In this document: positions 21,229-33,767 of the stretch, in pieces | Layout of the letters: each line of letters begins with the position of its first letter | Numbering within the stretch: the stretch's first letter is position 1 | DNA from: Micractinium sp. NFX-FRZ | Taxonomy: Eukaryota; Chlorophyta; Trebouxiophyceae; Chlorellales; Chlorellaceae | Assembly (NCBI GenBank): GCA_029339195.1 | Contig: JAPTJF010000135.1 | Coordinates: 1 to 64,000, forward strand | DNA length: 64,000 nt | Reading direction: 5' to 3' | Position numbers and translations under genes: made by a program | The notes under the pieces: model-generated | Seen by the model: only the letters and a program-made list of their open reading frames with translations | The model's database searches: none | What the model was told of the DNA's origin: nothing

Positions 21229-21690
21229 TGCAGAAGGAGGTGGCGGGCGAGTGGGGGAGTGACAAGGGCGGCGGCGGCGCAGGTAGGCGGCGGTGGGAGT
21301 GGGGGCAGGGCGGAACCCTGCCTTGTTTGCCAGCCCCCTGCTAATTCTGGCGCCCTGCACCCTCGTGGCGCAGTGAGTGGTGCCGGCGCCTATGGAGGTC
21401 TTGACTAGCCTGCCGAGGATGACACCGGGCTGCGTGCCGCGGGGCGCGGCGCCAGCGGCAGCGCTGGCACGGCTGCTGGCTCTGTGGCCCCAGCCAGCGG
21501 CGATGCCCGGGGCTCCCGGAAGGCGCAGTATCTGAGTGAGCACTACGGAGGCCAGCCAGACACCATGATGCCAGGCGCCCAGGCGGCACCTGCGCCCCGC
21601 TCTGCGGGCGAGGGTGAGACTGAGCACAATGACCACAGGGTGCAGCAGGCCGCAGGCGGCAGGCTGACCCTGGTTGACGACACCAGCTGA
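21229..21690 (+). CDS. Small protein of unknown function
   Basis: The candidate first exon starts at the ATG at 21229 (MQKEVAGEWGSDKGGGGAG) and ends at a donor near 21277. The second exon (about 21450-21690) encodes KAQYLSEHYGGQPDTMMPGA and ends TLVDDTS before TGA. Codon use in the second exon is GC-rich at third positions, and a TGTAA lies 70 bases past the stop, as for real genes here. The exact splice acceptor is uncertain. I do not recognise the family. The protein would be about 100 residues, polar, with no membrane segment. Confidence 0.4.
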
Positions 21691-21737
21691 GCAGTGGCAG
21701 CAGCTGTGCAGCACCGCAAGCTGCCTGCTAAGATTTC

Positions 21738-21742
21738 TTACA
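21738..21742 (-). terminator. TGTAA poly(A) signal candidate of the GT31 gene
   Basis: First minus-strand TGTAA past the stop at 22326, about 580 bases away. It lies inside the 3' UTR of the convergent small gene. Confidence 0.35.
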
Positions 21743-21759
21743 CAGCAAGCGGAGGTAGC

Positions 21760-21764
21760 TGTAA
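21760..21764 (+). terminator. TGTAA poly(A) signal of the small plus-strand gene
   Basis: Located 70 bases past the stop at 21690, only 18 bases from the opposing signal at 21738. Confidence 0.45.
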
Positions 21765-22325
21765 CATCAGCAAAAGTGCTGTGGAGCTACAGGGAGCAGG
21801 ATCTGCTGAACTTTGATCCGCCAGCAGGACGGGGGTGGATTGAATTGGGAACAGTGTGTGCAAGGGGCGAGGAGCACAGGCAAGAGTGAGTGCGAAGCAG
21901 CCAGCAACACGAAGCAACAACAGGTGTCCAGGAAATCAACGCTATCCATAGGCAGCAAGTGCATGTGGGAGAAGGAGGGGCTAGGGCCTGGATAACAGTT
22001 TGCCAGCGCCCCAGCAACAGAGGAATCAACACGAATTGAAAAGGAGGGGAACAGATCGCCTGGTTTGGGTATACAGGGTGGGTTTGGGTTTCTTTGGTTT
22101 TGTGTGCTTCAAGCAGGGGCCCTCGAGCTCTCAGTGCTGTGCAGCTGTCACTTGGAGTGTCTGGAGTTGTGCAGTACATGGCAATGTGCAGTGCCTTGAG
22201 CGCCCCCGTTTTAGGCGGGCAGCACCCAAGTGCCGCTCCTTGCCGGCAGCGCATGATCATCCTGCCGGCATGAACCTGCCGGCAAGGAGGATCCTGCCGG
22301 CGGCGCCGTCGCCTTGGCTGCGCCC

Positions 22326-25300
22326 TCACATGAAACCGTTCATTTGGTTGTCTGGCAGGGAGTTGCGCCATATCTGCCAGTCGCTGTGGTTGCCCAGCTC
22401 AAACACGCCTGCACGGGTTGGGTGGTTGGCGGCGTGGGGAGGTAAAACAGTTGGGAGGCAGGTCAGTGCGGGGTGGAGGCCAGGTGGCGGCGGCAGACAG
22501 CGGGGCACACGGGGATGCAAGGCTGCCGGGGGATCACAACCCGCGGAAAGAAGCGTGGCAAGAAATGGCCTGCTCTGCGCAGGCCGTGGCCGTGCGAGCG
22601 GCACATCCTGCATTGCACAGTCCACACTGTGCAGCAAACTCCCGCCCTTTGTCCCCGCCCCACCTGAGCTGCACACCACGCTCTTCTTGGACCACAGCCC
22701 GCTGAGCTCCTGAGAGTACAGCCCATCCTGCAGGGCGGGTGGCGAACAGGGGCAGGGGCAGGGAGGGCGGACGTGTGGGCGATGTGCAGAAGGGGCTGCT
22801 GGTTGGATGTGGACCGAAAGGCAGGCAGCCTCTGGACTACCATGTGCCACACCAAGTCCAGCTGCCGCTGGCCCCCCTGCTTGGGACAGAGTATTTGCCC
22901 GACCAGGGCATGCTCCCCCCACCCCGCCCCCTCCACCCCACACCCCTCCTCACTCCCTCTCCCCTGCCCTGCCCACGTTCCCACCTGCAGCGCGGGTGCA
23001 TCGTTGTCCAGGTGCTTGAGCACCGCCAGCCGGTCGCACTCCTGCCAGGCGGACTTGAAGCCGTCGTGGTGGTGCACGCGCGCCACACCTCGCAGCATCG
23101 TCCCGACGAGGATGTCCTCCCACGGCATGCGCCCCCACCACAGCGGCTTCCTGCGCAGGCGCGGGAACCAGGGGAGGGCAAGGGGAGTGGCGGTGGTGGT
23201 GTGGTGCACGCGGATGAGCCTCGTACGCAGATGAGCCTCGTGCCTGGCAGCAGCTGTACCTCGGCCCCCTCGGCACTGCCTAGCACCTCAGCACTGTGTA
23301 GCACGCCACGGTACGCCCACCCTCATCCGCTGCATCTCACTGCTGCGCCCCTTGCTTGCGCCCAATCTGCCCACTCCAACCCTCCCCCCTTCCCGCCCTG
23401 CGTGCTCACTTCTCAGGTACGGCGGCATACATGGTGGCGGTGTTGGAGATGAACTCTGCCAGATCTCGGGACAGCATGTACCCCCAGCCACTGCAAAGCG
23501 GGGGCGAGAAGCGGGGGAGAAGCGTGCATCTGTTAGCAGAAGGGGGCGATCAAACCACATTGCCTGCATGCTGCTCGCTGCAGCCGGCGTGCAGACCTGC
23601 GTAAGAACACAGCATCTCTCATCTCTCCCCCCCGGGTACTACCGCTGCCACGTGCGCACCTGGCCCAGCGCACGCCCAGCGGGGCCCACTCGTCTGGCAG
23701 GTCGTGGTGCGAGAGGTACCACTTGGAGCGGGGCTGGCGGTTGGGTGACCAGCCGGGGTAGATGCCGCCGGGCTTCATGCTGTCCAGCTGCCCCACATAC
23801 ATGCTGCTCATCCAGGGGGACTGGTGGTAGGGGGCGGGGCGGCCGTCAAAGGCGCCTGCAGGAGCAGGGGAGGTGGAGGGCAGGTGAGGTGGAGGAGGGA
23901 GCAGGTGTGCGAGCGGTGCAGTGGAGGGCAGGTGAGGTGGAGGAGGAAGCAGGTATGTGAGCGGCGCAGGGCAGGAGGCGCAGGAGGTAGGCAGGCGGGG
24001 GTGCGCTGTGAGGGTGGCCCGTCGAGCTCCCCAGTGTGCCCTCCCCACCAATGCCCAACTCTGCATGCCCCACCTTCACTGCCTGCCCTTGTCACGGGCC
24101 CTGCTCTGCACCACAACTACCCCACCCACTCCTGCCCTCCTCTCAGTGCCCACCTGACCCATCGTACTGCACATCCACGGAGAAGTTGTACCGCCCGGTA
24201 GTGATGATCTCCATCAGCATCTGTCAACAGGGTGGGGGTGGGGGTGGGGGGTAAGGGAGGCAGGTGATGAGAGCATGCATGGGCAGCACGAGCGAATGCA
24301 AAGCACACCCACCCACTCATCCGCCAGCTCCACACACTAACATAGCAGCCCACCATTGCCCCATCTTGTTTTGCCCTGCCTTGCCTCGCCCCAGCCCCCC
24401 CACCTGCGGCCGCAGGAAGACGTCGTCGTCTGTCTTCATCACATGTGTGTAGCGGCACTCTGAGGACAGCACGTAGCGCAGCATCTGCAGCGTCTTGCTG
24501 GGCAGGTTGCGGTACACGTCGGTGCCTGCGGGGGAGGAAAGGGAGGGCGGGAAGGATGGGTTAGAATTGGTTGTGCAAGAGTGGGCAAGGAGGGGGTGGC
24601 ATGCAGCACTGATCAGGTGGCAGGTGGGGCAGCACTCGACCACGGTGGCAAGCTGTCGCCGGCATGCAGGACTCGGCACAGCACGGCAGGTGTGCACCCT
24701 GATTCCGCGACCCAAACCGCCCAGAAGCATGCCCTGCCCTCCCGGCTCACCTGGCACGATGATGATGTCTGCATGCCGCTGGATCTCCCCGCCCAGCAGC
24801 TCCACACCGGCACGCAGTTCCGCCTCGCTGGCGGGCTGCACAGGTTGTGGGGGTGTGGGCACGGCAGGAGGGAGCCAAGAAGGGAGGATGTTGGCCACGA
24901 GGGATGGCCACAGCAGGGTGCCAATAGCCTTCCCCATTCACTGCCGTGCTCCCACGCCTCAGCGTAACATGGGAAGCCCGGACCCCTCTCTGCACCCCTG
25001 GCACCCAAGCCCACCTGTGCCAGAATGAAGCGCACAGTCATGCCGGGGTAGTGGTCGCGCGCGTACTGCATCCAGGTACGGCGAATCGCGTCCCGCTTGG
25101 CCTGGGCCTGTTGAGGTGGGGAGGGTACGGGGGCTCAGAGGAGGGGTGAGCGGGTGGGGCGGAGGCGGAGCCAGGAAAGGAAACACTGAGGTCCCCTTCC
25201 CTGCAGGTGGAAGCCACCCAGTAGCTGCCAAAGCAGGTAAGAGATCTCCTAGCACGAAACGCGCATGCATGTCCCAGCCGCGTCCCACACACCTCCGCCG

Positions 25301-26247
25301 TGCAGCACCGTGACGTGACACCAACAAAAAGCCGAATGTCGTCCTGCGGACACTGCGCCGGGAAGTGCAGCGGGGCAGGGGCCGCGCCCGCACCCGCTGT
25401 GCCCGCCGCCTGGCCCTGCTGGCTGCTGCTGGCGCTGCCGACACCTTGGGGCGGCGGGGGGCCTGCATCAGGGGAAAGCGCACCACATTGCAGATCAGGA
25501 CAAGCAGGCTTCACATTGCAGGTTTCAGAACCCTACATGTGAGCCTCAGCAGCCATTTTCAACACCTGTCCATCCAAAAGCGAGCTGCTCAGCGCTGAAT
25601 CAGCAAAGGGTCATGTGCCCAACCGCCCCTCTCCCCCCGCACCCCCACTCACTGGCATGGTACAGCGGCAGCTCATCCCAAAGCGAGCTATTGAGGGCAT
25701 CAACTAGGCTGACCACGTTGCCAGCATCTCGGTACTCCACTCGTGGCTTCTGGGGCGTGGCGGCGGTGAACAGCCGCTGCGCCCGCCCAGCGTCGGGCCA
25801 CAGCTCTGCCGCCCCAGCCCCAGCCCCCTCTGCTGCGCTGCGCTCAAGTGCAGAGCGCCGGCCACCCAGGGCTGCAGCAAGCCGCATTACACCCCGCTGC
25901 TGCTCCTGCGTGCGCGGCTGCAGCACGCCCTCGGCGAGAGCTGCCGCCTGTAGGTCGCCGCCCGCTGCTGCCAGGTTGCTGCCGCCGCCAGCCGAACGCT
26001 GCGGCCCAAATGTGCTGTACAAGAGAGGGAGGCTGAGCAGGGCCAGGAGGTAGAGGGCTATCGTGGCCCCCAAGAGGCCGCGGCCGGTGAACAGCACCGC
26101 CCCTGCGTCAGCTCCGCCCCAGCCGCCGCTGGCCGCCGCGCCCGGCCTGCGCCAGGTTGGGAGACGGCGAGCTCCTGCCTTCGGGCTGCCGCCGCACAGG
26201 TGCGCTGGTGCTGTATGAGCTCTGGGAATGCCGCCATGGTTAGCCAT
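22326..26247 (-). CDS. GT31 family glycosyltransferase (beta-1,3-galactosyltransferase-like)
   Basis: About eleven exons. The protein starts at the ATG at 26247 (MANHGGIPRAHT) and is a type II Golgi-style protein: a short basic N-terminus, one membrane anchor (GATIALYLLALLSLPLLYS), a low-complexity stem, then the catalytic domain. Family motifs in order are RLFVGVTSR, AKRDAIRRTWMQYA, MTVRFILAQ, EIQRHADIIIVPG, the DxD metal/sugar-nucleotide site HVMKTDDDVFLR (near 24420), SKWYLSHHDLPDEWAP, GWGYMLSRDLAEFI, and the ED motif MPWEDILVGTMLRG (near 23120). The last exon ends ...NQMNGFM at 22326. The family transfers Gal, GlcNAc or related sugars in beta-1,3 linkage in the Golgi; the acceptor cannot be read from sequence. 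It is complete, with all key motifs. Confidence 0.85.
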
Positions 26248-27308
26248 TCGATGGCCGCAGCGAGGGGCACAGCGGCACACGTGCGGACTTGCAGATCGTC
26301 CGCAAGAGCCTGCTCGCCGCGCGCACGCAGCAATGAGATGCGGAATTGATTCAGCAGACTTGCCGTTAGGCGAGAAGTGGAGGGGTTGGGCCGCGTTGAG
26401 AATGCTGGCTTCATGAGTGGCTGATGCCACAGGGCGCTGCGCTTGGGCGGTCCAAGGATGCACTCCAACCCACATCATGAGTCTCCATCATGCCCCCCCC
26501 GACCGCCACTGGCGCCTACCGTTGTATAGAAGGCAACACGCGTGCCAGGCTTCTTCAATCTGGCCAAGGGCACCCACCCGCCGGTTACTGGCACCGGTCG
26601 CTGCCCCCCACAGTGCCGCTCGATTCTGGCCCGGCGGCTGTTAGCCAGCTGCATGAGGCAACGCTGCTCCGTGTGCAGTATTACAACATGTGGCACTGTG
26701 CACATCAGTGGAATGCAGGAAGGCATGGCAGTGGGAGGGGCAAGGAAAAGAATTCAGGATGTGGAATACGAGGGGCCACCAGGGCAAGCTGGAGGCGGGG
26801 AGGCGGGGAGGTGGGGAGGTGGGCTATGAAACAGGAAAATGTGTCTCTGCAAGCTAACAGTGGCAGCCGCGGCACAGGCCGCCTGCTGCTTTAAGTGCGC
26901 GTGTATACATTGTTGCTAATGGTGAAAGCCGGCGACGCGCAAACAGGGTACAGGGGGCCCCTCCAGGGCTGGGAAGCAGAGAGGCGGCCTGAGAGGAAAG
27001 CAGTGGAGGGTGCTGGGGAGCGTGAACAGGGGCGCGCCTCCTCCACCAAACTTGAGCGTAGTAAGCCTGGCGGGAGGGCAGAGGGAGGCGACGGCGGAGC
27101 GAGCAGCCGATGGTGTGAGGGGCGACGTGTGGTGTGGCGAGGGCTGCACTCATTACGGAAAGGGCTGTGCTACGCTCGACGATGCAGTGCTATGGTAAAG
27201 GGTTTGGGTTTCAATGGGAGCTTGATGTCGTGGCAGCTATTGGGGGAGGGAGAGCGGGAGGTACGTGTCGGTGGTGGACCCTGCGGTAGCGGTGTGTTTG
27301 GCACGTGC
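26248..27308. other. Intergenic region, no gene seen
   Basis: It holds the upstream region of the GT31 gene and the 3' flank of the coiled-coil gene. Short plus-strand frames exist but show no conserved blocks, splice logic or poly(A) signal. GGGGAGGCGG-type purine repeats occur near 26795-26820. Confidence 0.4.
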
Positions 27309-29409
27309 CTAGTACGTTTCTGCCAGCCGGTAGCGAGTGAAGTGCTTCTTGCACTCGCTCTCCTGCACCTCCTCGAAATCGAAGCGCTCAAGAAGGGTCA
27401 CCTTCTCCTGCAGGGCGCGGGGCGGGCAGGAGGAAGGCAGGCAGGCGGGAGGGGGGTCGGATGGTGAGGGGGGTGAGGAGGGCAGAGAGCGCGTTCAAGT
27501 GGCCACCAGCAAAAACAGCCTGCTCTTCATGTTGTGCCCGACACAGTCTGAGCACTGTGCACATCCTGCATGTCACCTCCACCATGCCCCCATCCTCACC
27601 CTGATCGCGTGCGTCTCCCACAACGCTCGCTGCCCCCACGCACTCAGGCCCCAGGTCGCTGACGCCTTTGTTCTCCCACCCACCCCACCCCACCTTGAGC
27701 AGCGCATTCTCCACCCGCACTTTCTTGTGCTTCTCCGTGATCTGCTGCGCGTGGCTCTTGGTGGCGTGCAGCTCCGACTGCACCCGCCGCAGCTCGCTGC
27801 GCGTGCGGCTTGTCTTGGCAAGGTTCTCCTTGCTGCAGGCGGGAAGAGGCGTTCAGGTGCAGGTGCGGTGTTAAGAGCGGGTCAGAGCACAGCCCCTCAA
27901 TGCTGCTCATCCAAGGGGCGGGGGTATGGGGTGAGGAAGGGGAGGGGAGGCGGGGAGCAGAGGTGAAGGGGGGGGTGCGGCAAATGGGTCCGATAAGGAA
28001 TAGGCAGTAGAGGCATAGCAAGCGAGATGGAGGCATGACAACAAACAACCTGCACGCCCATGCACCTGTCCCCCGACCCCTTGACCACCTGTCCCCGGCC
28101 CGCAGGCAGGTGCCCCCAATCCCCCAGCCAGACCCCAGGCCTGGCCCCTCGGCATCCACCCACCTGACAGTGCGGCTGAGGTCTGCGATGCGCAGGCTGC
28201 GGTGGTACTCGCTCTGCAGCTCGGCGTACCGCTCCGACAGGCTGGCGCGCTGGTGTACCGCCTTCTTCCGGCTCTCAGTCAGCTCCCGCACCACCCGCAT
28301 CAGGTTCTCGCACTCGCCGCTCTGCGGGGCAGGGGTGTGGGGCGGGGGCGTGTGACAAGAGGGGTGAGCGGAGGCCTGGGGCAGGCGAGAGGAGCCAAAG
28401 AGTGCAGCTGCGGGATGTGCAGCCATGAGAGCGCGCCTTGTTGGCAGCAGACGTAGCCAGCCACCCGTAGGCGTGGCAGCTGCTGCGCACAAGTTGTCAG
28501 CAAGCGATGCCTCGCCCACAGCAGACGGGGAGCAGGCATGCATGCTTGCCTACCTGGTGCGCAGCCCAGCCCAGCCCAGGCCAGCGCAGGCGAGCGCAGC
28601 CCAGCGCAGTGCATGCCAACACAGCACCCTCCACCCTGCCCTGCCCTGCCTCGGCCCTCACGCACCCGCCGCGCAAACGCGTCCACAGCCGCCTTGCGCT
28701 GCCGCTCCGACACCTCCAGCGCGCCCTGCAGCTGCTCAATCAGCGACTCCATGTCCGCCATGCTGCCATACTTGCCGCCGCCGGGGGAAGCGGGCACACG
28801 CGGCACGCGCAGCACCATGTGCACCTCCGAAAACTCTGCCCAGTCAGCCACCTCGCCGCCCTCCTCGTCAGCACCGGCGCCGCCCTGCTCTGTGTGAGAG
28901 TGGGGAAGCAGGAGCGCTGGCCCGCTGCTGCTGCTGGGGTCGCCAGAGCCGAGGCCGCCGCCGTGGTGCTCAAGTGCGGCGGCGCCGGCAGGGTAGCTGC
29001 TGCAGTGCGCCGGGCCGTCGAGCGAGCACTGGACGTGCGTGGTGGTGTTGCACCGGATCAAGGCTTCAAAGTAGGCTGCCTTGGCACGCACGCTGGAGAC
29101 CCGCTTCTGCTGCTGCTGCTGCTGCTGCTGCAGCGATGCTGCCGCCGCCGCTGCTGCCAGCTGCGGCATGCTCCCCGGCAGCGCGGCCAGCTCGATGCTG
29201 CGCCCGCTGCCACAGGGCAGCGTGCCCTCTGCACATTCGTCCTCTGGCTCGCTGCTGCACCTGCTGCTGCCGGCGGGGAGGAGGGCGCAGGGGTCAACGA
29301 CCGCTGCAGGGGAGGTGCCCAGCGGTGCGCAGTCCACAGCCATGCCTGCGCTGCCCTCAGCGCCTCTGGGAGACTCTTGCTCCTTGCGCTGCCGCTTCCA
29401 GGTGAACAT
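27309..29409 (-). CDS. Coiled-coil protein of unknown function
   Basis: The start at 29409 gives MFTWKRQRKEQESPRG. The N-terminal 190 or so residues are low complexity, with Ala and Gln runs (the CTG repeat at 29106-29135 on the plus strand) and an acidic patch. From ADMESLIEQLQGALE onward the chain is a continuous heptad-rich coiled coil built from four exons: ERQRKAAVDAFARR, CENLMRVVRELTESRKK, SERYAELQSEYHRSLR, RSELRRVQSELHATKS and VRVENALLKEKVTLLERFDF. It ends HFTRYRLAETY at 27309. Exon phases are consistent. The pattern suggests a structural or cytoskeletal/centrosomal scaffold, but no specific family was recognised, and no membrane segment or enzyme motif is present. Confidence 0.65.
29106..29135 (-). 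repeat. Poly-Gln-coding trinucleotide repeat
   Basis: A run of CTG on the plus strand (CAG on the coding strand) encodes about eight Gln in the coiled-coil protein. Confidence 0.8.
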
Positions 29410-30838
29410 GGCGGCGCGGCTGCTGGCTGCCGGCGTGGGGGCGACGCAGGCGCTGCCGTGCGGGAGGGCGCGGCGCCGCAGCGGCGGGAAGTTCGGCCCT
29501 GCGGCAGGTGGGCAGCAAAAGCGGGCGGCGAGACGTTGGTATCGAGCTCCCGAGGCTCTCTCGTGCCCCAGCTGGGTTAGGATGGGGCCGGAACCCGGGG
29601 GTGGCTGCAGCAGGGAGCGGGAAGCGGGAAGCCACAGGCCAGCCTCGCGCAGGCCTCCCGCAATGATACATCCACTGCTCATCAGTACTTCAGGCTATCA
29701 ACAAGCCCCGAGGTCGAGGAAGGCGCAAGGCCGGCGGTGATGATTGAATTGCAGGCAGTGCAGCCCCGACCTCGGACCCACCTCTTGCAGGGAGCAGAGA
29801 ACAACGGTGGCAGCAGCGATCAACCTGTGCGAGGGAAGAGAGCCGAGGCGACCGGGCAGTAAGTTCCCCCTTCCCGTGGGCTTCCCGTCGCTGCGGACAA
29901 GGCAGGAGCAGGCAAAGCACCAACGCAGGCCGATGTGCACCCTGCCCGTGGGAATGTGCGAGCCCAATTGTGTGAGCATCTGCCAGCACATCACATCATG
30001 GTGTGCGCCGCTCGCGGCACAGCGTGAGGCGGCATGCAGGCCATCACCCCATCAACACTGCACACTGAGACCCAGAAAAGGGCTTTATCACTCTGCTGAG
30101 AAAACTTTCGTGAACCACACGACAGTGGTGGGCTGCAGGCATGACAATGTGCAGCACTCGCTGCTCAACTGGCTTCGGTCGGATGAGCACCGCTCGCAAA
30201 GGAGGCAGCTGCAGCTGTGTGCAGCAGACCAGCTGCAGTATTCCAGGTGGGAAACTGAGTAGGACTGCGCCATGTGCTGTGCAGCTGATACTAAGGTTGC
30301 TGTTTGACGCCATTGATGCGTTCAACCCCCACCCCTCCATGCCTGACCAGTACGGCCGGTGCGCCTCACGGACAGCACCCACCCCGAGACTGCCCAGGGA
30401 CAACGGCATTTGAGCACCATGAACATCGCCATCTCGGGGGCAACCCCATTCCTACACGTCTGCCATAAGTTATGCAGTGAGGTCAGTATGACGGAGGGAC
30501 GCTTGGTGAGCCGCTGGGTGGTCGTGCAGGGTGGACTTGTTGCATCTGCACATGCAGCAGCTATCATCATCAGTGCCTCCTGAAGACATTAACAAAGGTA
30601 TGCGGCTGGAGACAGGAGTCACAAGGACGGGACAGTGACATTGTGCGGCAGTGCGCCACTGTGCCGGCGCGTCGACGGCATGCTGTGGCATGCTGTGCCC
30701 TCGGCAGCGGCCGTGGCTCCCTCCATCCGCAGCAGGTGGCTCCGTGGCTCGATAGTGTGCGCTACGCTTCACTGCGATCGCAACACCCTGGCGTTCACAC
30801 AGGCGGCAGGCGGCACCGATCACCCGAGAGTTCAGCGC
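29410..30838. other. Intergenic region, no gene seen
   Basis: No conserved block, no clear exon pair and no TGTAA/TTACA signal were found. The first part is probably promoter and 5' UTR of the coiled-coil gene. Confidence 0.4.
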
Positions 30839-31042
30839 TTAAAAGCTCGCCTCTTCCGCCTCTGCGTCATTCGCCACCTCTTGCACCCCAAAGTGCGCGT
30901 CGGGGGCGTCCCGCAGCCTCATTTCGTCGGTGATCGCGCCGCAGTAAGCCAGGCAAGTCTCCTGCACCTGTAGGGCTCTAGTATCGCTGCCCAAATGGGG
31001 CAGGAGGTATGAGATGGACGAGAGCCGTTCAAAGTTTGCGGG
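30839..31042 (-). CDS. Possible 3' exon of a small unknown gene
   Basis: A minus-strand frame ending at TAA 30839 encodes RLSSISYLLPHLGSDTRALQ, then ETCLAYCGAITDEMRL and an acidic tail. Composition and third-position GC resemble coding sequence here. Its 5' exon(s) would lie in 31043-31262, head to head with the proteasome gene. No start was fixed and no poly(A) signal was found downstream, so this is tentative. Confidence 0.3.
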   Translation of the reverse strand, partial: PANFERLSSISYLLPHLGSDTRALQVQETCLAYCGAITDEMRLRDAPDAHFGVQEVANDAEAEEASF

Positions 31043-31262
31043 CCTGCCGCCTGGGAGTCTGCTGCCGGCCGCCCACCCGCCCACCCGCCTGCCTCCCGTG
31101 GCAGCCTGTCGTCTCAGTCTCCTTGCTCCTTCTTGGCCTCTGCTGCCACAAGTAATGCTCTGGAAAACATTCTGTGCCCTTTGCTGTACAGCAGGAAGGC
31201 CGTGCGCCAGCCACATCAGCAGCTGCACCGGCAGCCTCGCGAGCGCTGCGCCCCCCGCCGCT

Positions 31263-33049
31263 ATGGAGGCCGCCGGCATGCCGCCGCAGCACGACTTCCT
31301 GTCGCAGCCCGTCAGCATGGGCACAACCATCATGGCGGCCAGCTACGATGGAGGCGTGGTGATGGGTGCTGACTCGCGCACATCAACAGGCACCTGTGAG
31401 TGCGCACAACGTGGCCGGTTGGCCAACTAGTGCGGGCCGGAGGGCTGTGGCTGGAGGGCTGTTGGGAGGTGTTCAGCAACATGGGCTGCAGTATAGGCAG
31501 AGTGAAACAGTGTGTGCTTCTGTAAAAGGTGCTTGCGCGCCCTGTTTGCTCGTGTGCCCGCAGGCCTGCCACCCAGCTAGCGTGCGCTGCTGCTGGCCAG
31601 CCAGCTGTGCTGGCTGCTCTGCTCCTGCTGGCACCAACATGACTGCTGCTGCTGCTGCTGCTGCTGTGGCAATCCTTTCAACCCACGCAGACATTGCCAA
31701 CCGCGCCACCGACAAGATCACGTCGCTGGCAGACAGCATCTACATTTGCCGCTCGGGGTCCGCAGCCGACACTCAGAACCTGTCGCGATACGTGCAGGTG
31801 CCTGCCGGGGCAGGGGTGCCGGCCAGTGGTCGCTGGGAGGAGTGGCTGGCAGGGCATGCAAAGGGCTGCCAGTGGAGGCTGCCGGGGCGCCTGGGTTGTG
31901 GGTTTCAGAACCACACTGCCCCTGCACCAGTCACGTCCGCCAAGGCAGGGCAGACCATGCCTGCTCACCTCCCCCTTTCTCACCTCCGCACCGTTGCCCC
32001 CCCCCCTGCAGTGGTTCCTGGAGCAACACGGCATGGAGCTGGGGGAGGAGCCGGAGGTGAAGACGGCGGCCAAGCTGGCGCAGATGATGGCGTATGAAAA
32101 CAAAAACTTCTTGCAGGTGCGGCGGGCGCCTGTGGTGGGGCGGCTCAGCCTTGTGCTGGGGCTTGCGTGGCGGCCTGATGTGCTGTACCTTATTGTGTGG
32201 GGATGCCAGGCAGTGCGTGGCTGGGTGGTGGGACCCAGTGTTGTTGCGTCCAGTGTGCGGGGTGCGAGATTGAGGGGTGATTGGCTGGAGCTTCTCAGGG
32301 CCCACACAGGCAGGTGTGGATCACGTCCCAGCTTCCCACCACCCGTGCCTGCTGGGGAGCAGCATTCCACACCTGCCAGCCACCGCCCTCCTGCCACTTG
32401 AGCGCATTCTTATTTTTAACGCCCACCCCCCCGCCCTCCCTCTTCCCTCGCAGGCGGGCCTGATTGTGGCGGGGTGGGACAGGCACGAGGGGGGCAGCGT
32501 GTACGCCATCCCACTGGGCGGCACCCTGGTCAAGGTCCCCTTCACCATTGGCGGCTCGGGCTCCGCTTACATCTACGGCCTCTGCGACAAGCTGTGGCGG
32601 GTGAGCAGGGCGGGGTGGACATGGGCAGGCAAAAGTGGGTGGGGATGGGAGCAGCCGGCAGGGGTGCGCTACGCTGGCAGGGGCGGGCTCGGCGGGCGGG
32701 GCCGGGCCAGAGAAGGTGGCTATGCTCAACACCTGCACTTCTGTGCTGCGTGCACGCTTCTTCTCCTGCCTCTCGCACCCCATGTTTGCTGGCAGAGCTC
32801 CGCACTCTCTGGCTCACACCCTGCCTCCCCGCCTCCCCGCCGCAGCCCAACATGAGCGAGGAGGAGTGCCGGGCGTTTGTGATCAAGGCGGTGTCCCATG
32901 CCATGGCAAGAGATGGCTCCTCGGGGGGCTGCATCCGCACGGTGACCATCAGCAAGGACGGCGTGAAGCGCACCTTCACACCAGGCAACATGGTGCCTAC
33001 AGCGGCGGGGGAGCTTCAGTCGCCAGAGGCGGCGGCGGTGCAGGCATGA
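31263..33049 (+). CDS. PBA1: 20S proteasome subunit beta type-6 (beta1)
   Basis: Five exons: 31263-31395, 31691-31797, 32012-32116, 32454-32600, 32846-33049. The joined protein is about 230 residues, normal for the family. A short propeptide ([19 protein letters not shown]) precedes the mature catalytic Thr in [20 protein letters not shown]. Further beta1 signatures are [53 protein letters not shown]-like [20 protein letters not shown] and [15 protein letters not shown]. This subunit carries the caspase-like activity of the 20S core and would act in cytosol and nucleus. The start is the first ATG of the exon. A TGTAA follows at 33235. Confidence 0.95.
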
Positions 33050-33234
33050 CTGCACTTGTGCTCCTGGCGACCAAGCGCTTGCTTGTGGCTGGCTGGCTGC
33101 AGACGAGCTGCGCCCCCCTGAGACAGCGGCGGTGCATGCGTAATGGTGCCGCGCTGCACGTGAGGCCCTGCACAGGGCTGGAATGGCTGCTTGAGTGTGG
33201 ACCCCTTGCATATTGTCTTCATTGCTCCTGGTTT

Positions 33235-33239
33235 TGTAA
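33235..33239 (+). terminator. TGTAA poly(A) signal of PBA1
   Basis: Lies about 186 bases past the stop at 33049. Confidence 0.55.
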
Positions 33240-33767
33240 CATTCATTGAAGGTGGAGGCAAGGGCACCAAGCGCGCAGGTGACTTTTTATAGTGCTGGCA
33301 CCAACCAGCTTGAGCGCGCTGAGCGTGGCGGCGGCAATGCAGTGGTCCGCATACAACGTCTCGTTCGCACATCGTTCTCACCGCATCTGACTCTCTTCAA
33401 CTCAAATTCACTGTGCCGCCCCGCCCCGTCTCGATTGGAAAAGGCCCCCCCACTTCAGGCCTGGCTCTCGGGCTGGAAGTTGCAAGGTGCGACTTTACAG
33501 TGATCTCCTCGCCGGAACGGCATACCGCCAGCAGCGCGCAGTCCCCCTCTGAAGGAGGTCTGCCACCTACCAGCGCCCACCGCCACCTGACTGCCGCCGC
33601 TGCAGTGTGCAAGTGCTCTCCTGGCTTGCTGATGCCCTGCAGGTGCTCGGCATCCCACCATCCCCAATCTCATCCCATCAACTGCCTTCTTGCTCCTGCA
33701 GTTGGTACCCCTCCAGGCCTCACCGACCCGCTTGCACACACCTGCACCTTACACGAGCACCACCCAC

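Noticed and set aside
21154..21714. 186-residue minus-strand frame
   Set aside because: Overlaps the better-supported small plus-strand gene and the bidirectional promoter. It has no recognisable domain.
29670..29700. CTGATGAG on the minus strand as a further hammerhead ribozyme (also near 47728)
   Set aside because: No following stem II with CGAAA and no paired cleavage arm. It is only a chance match to the 5' core.
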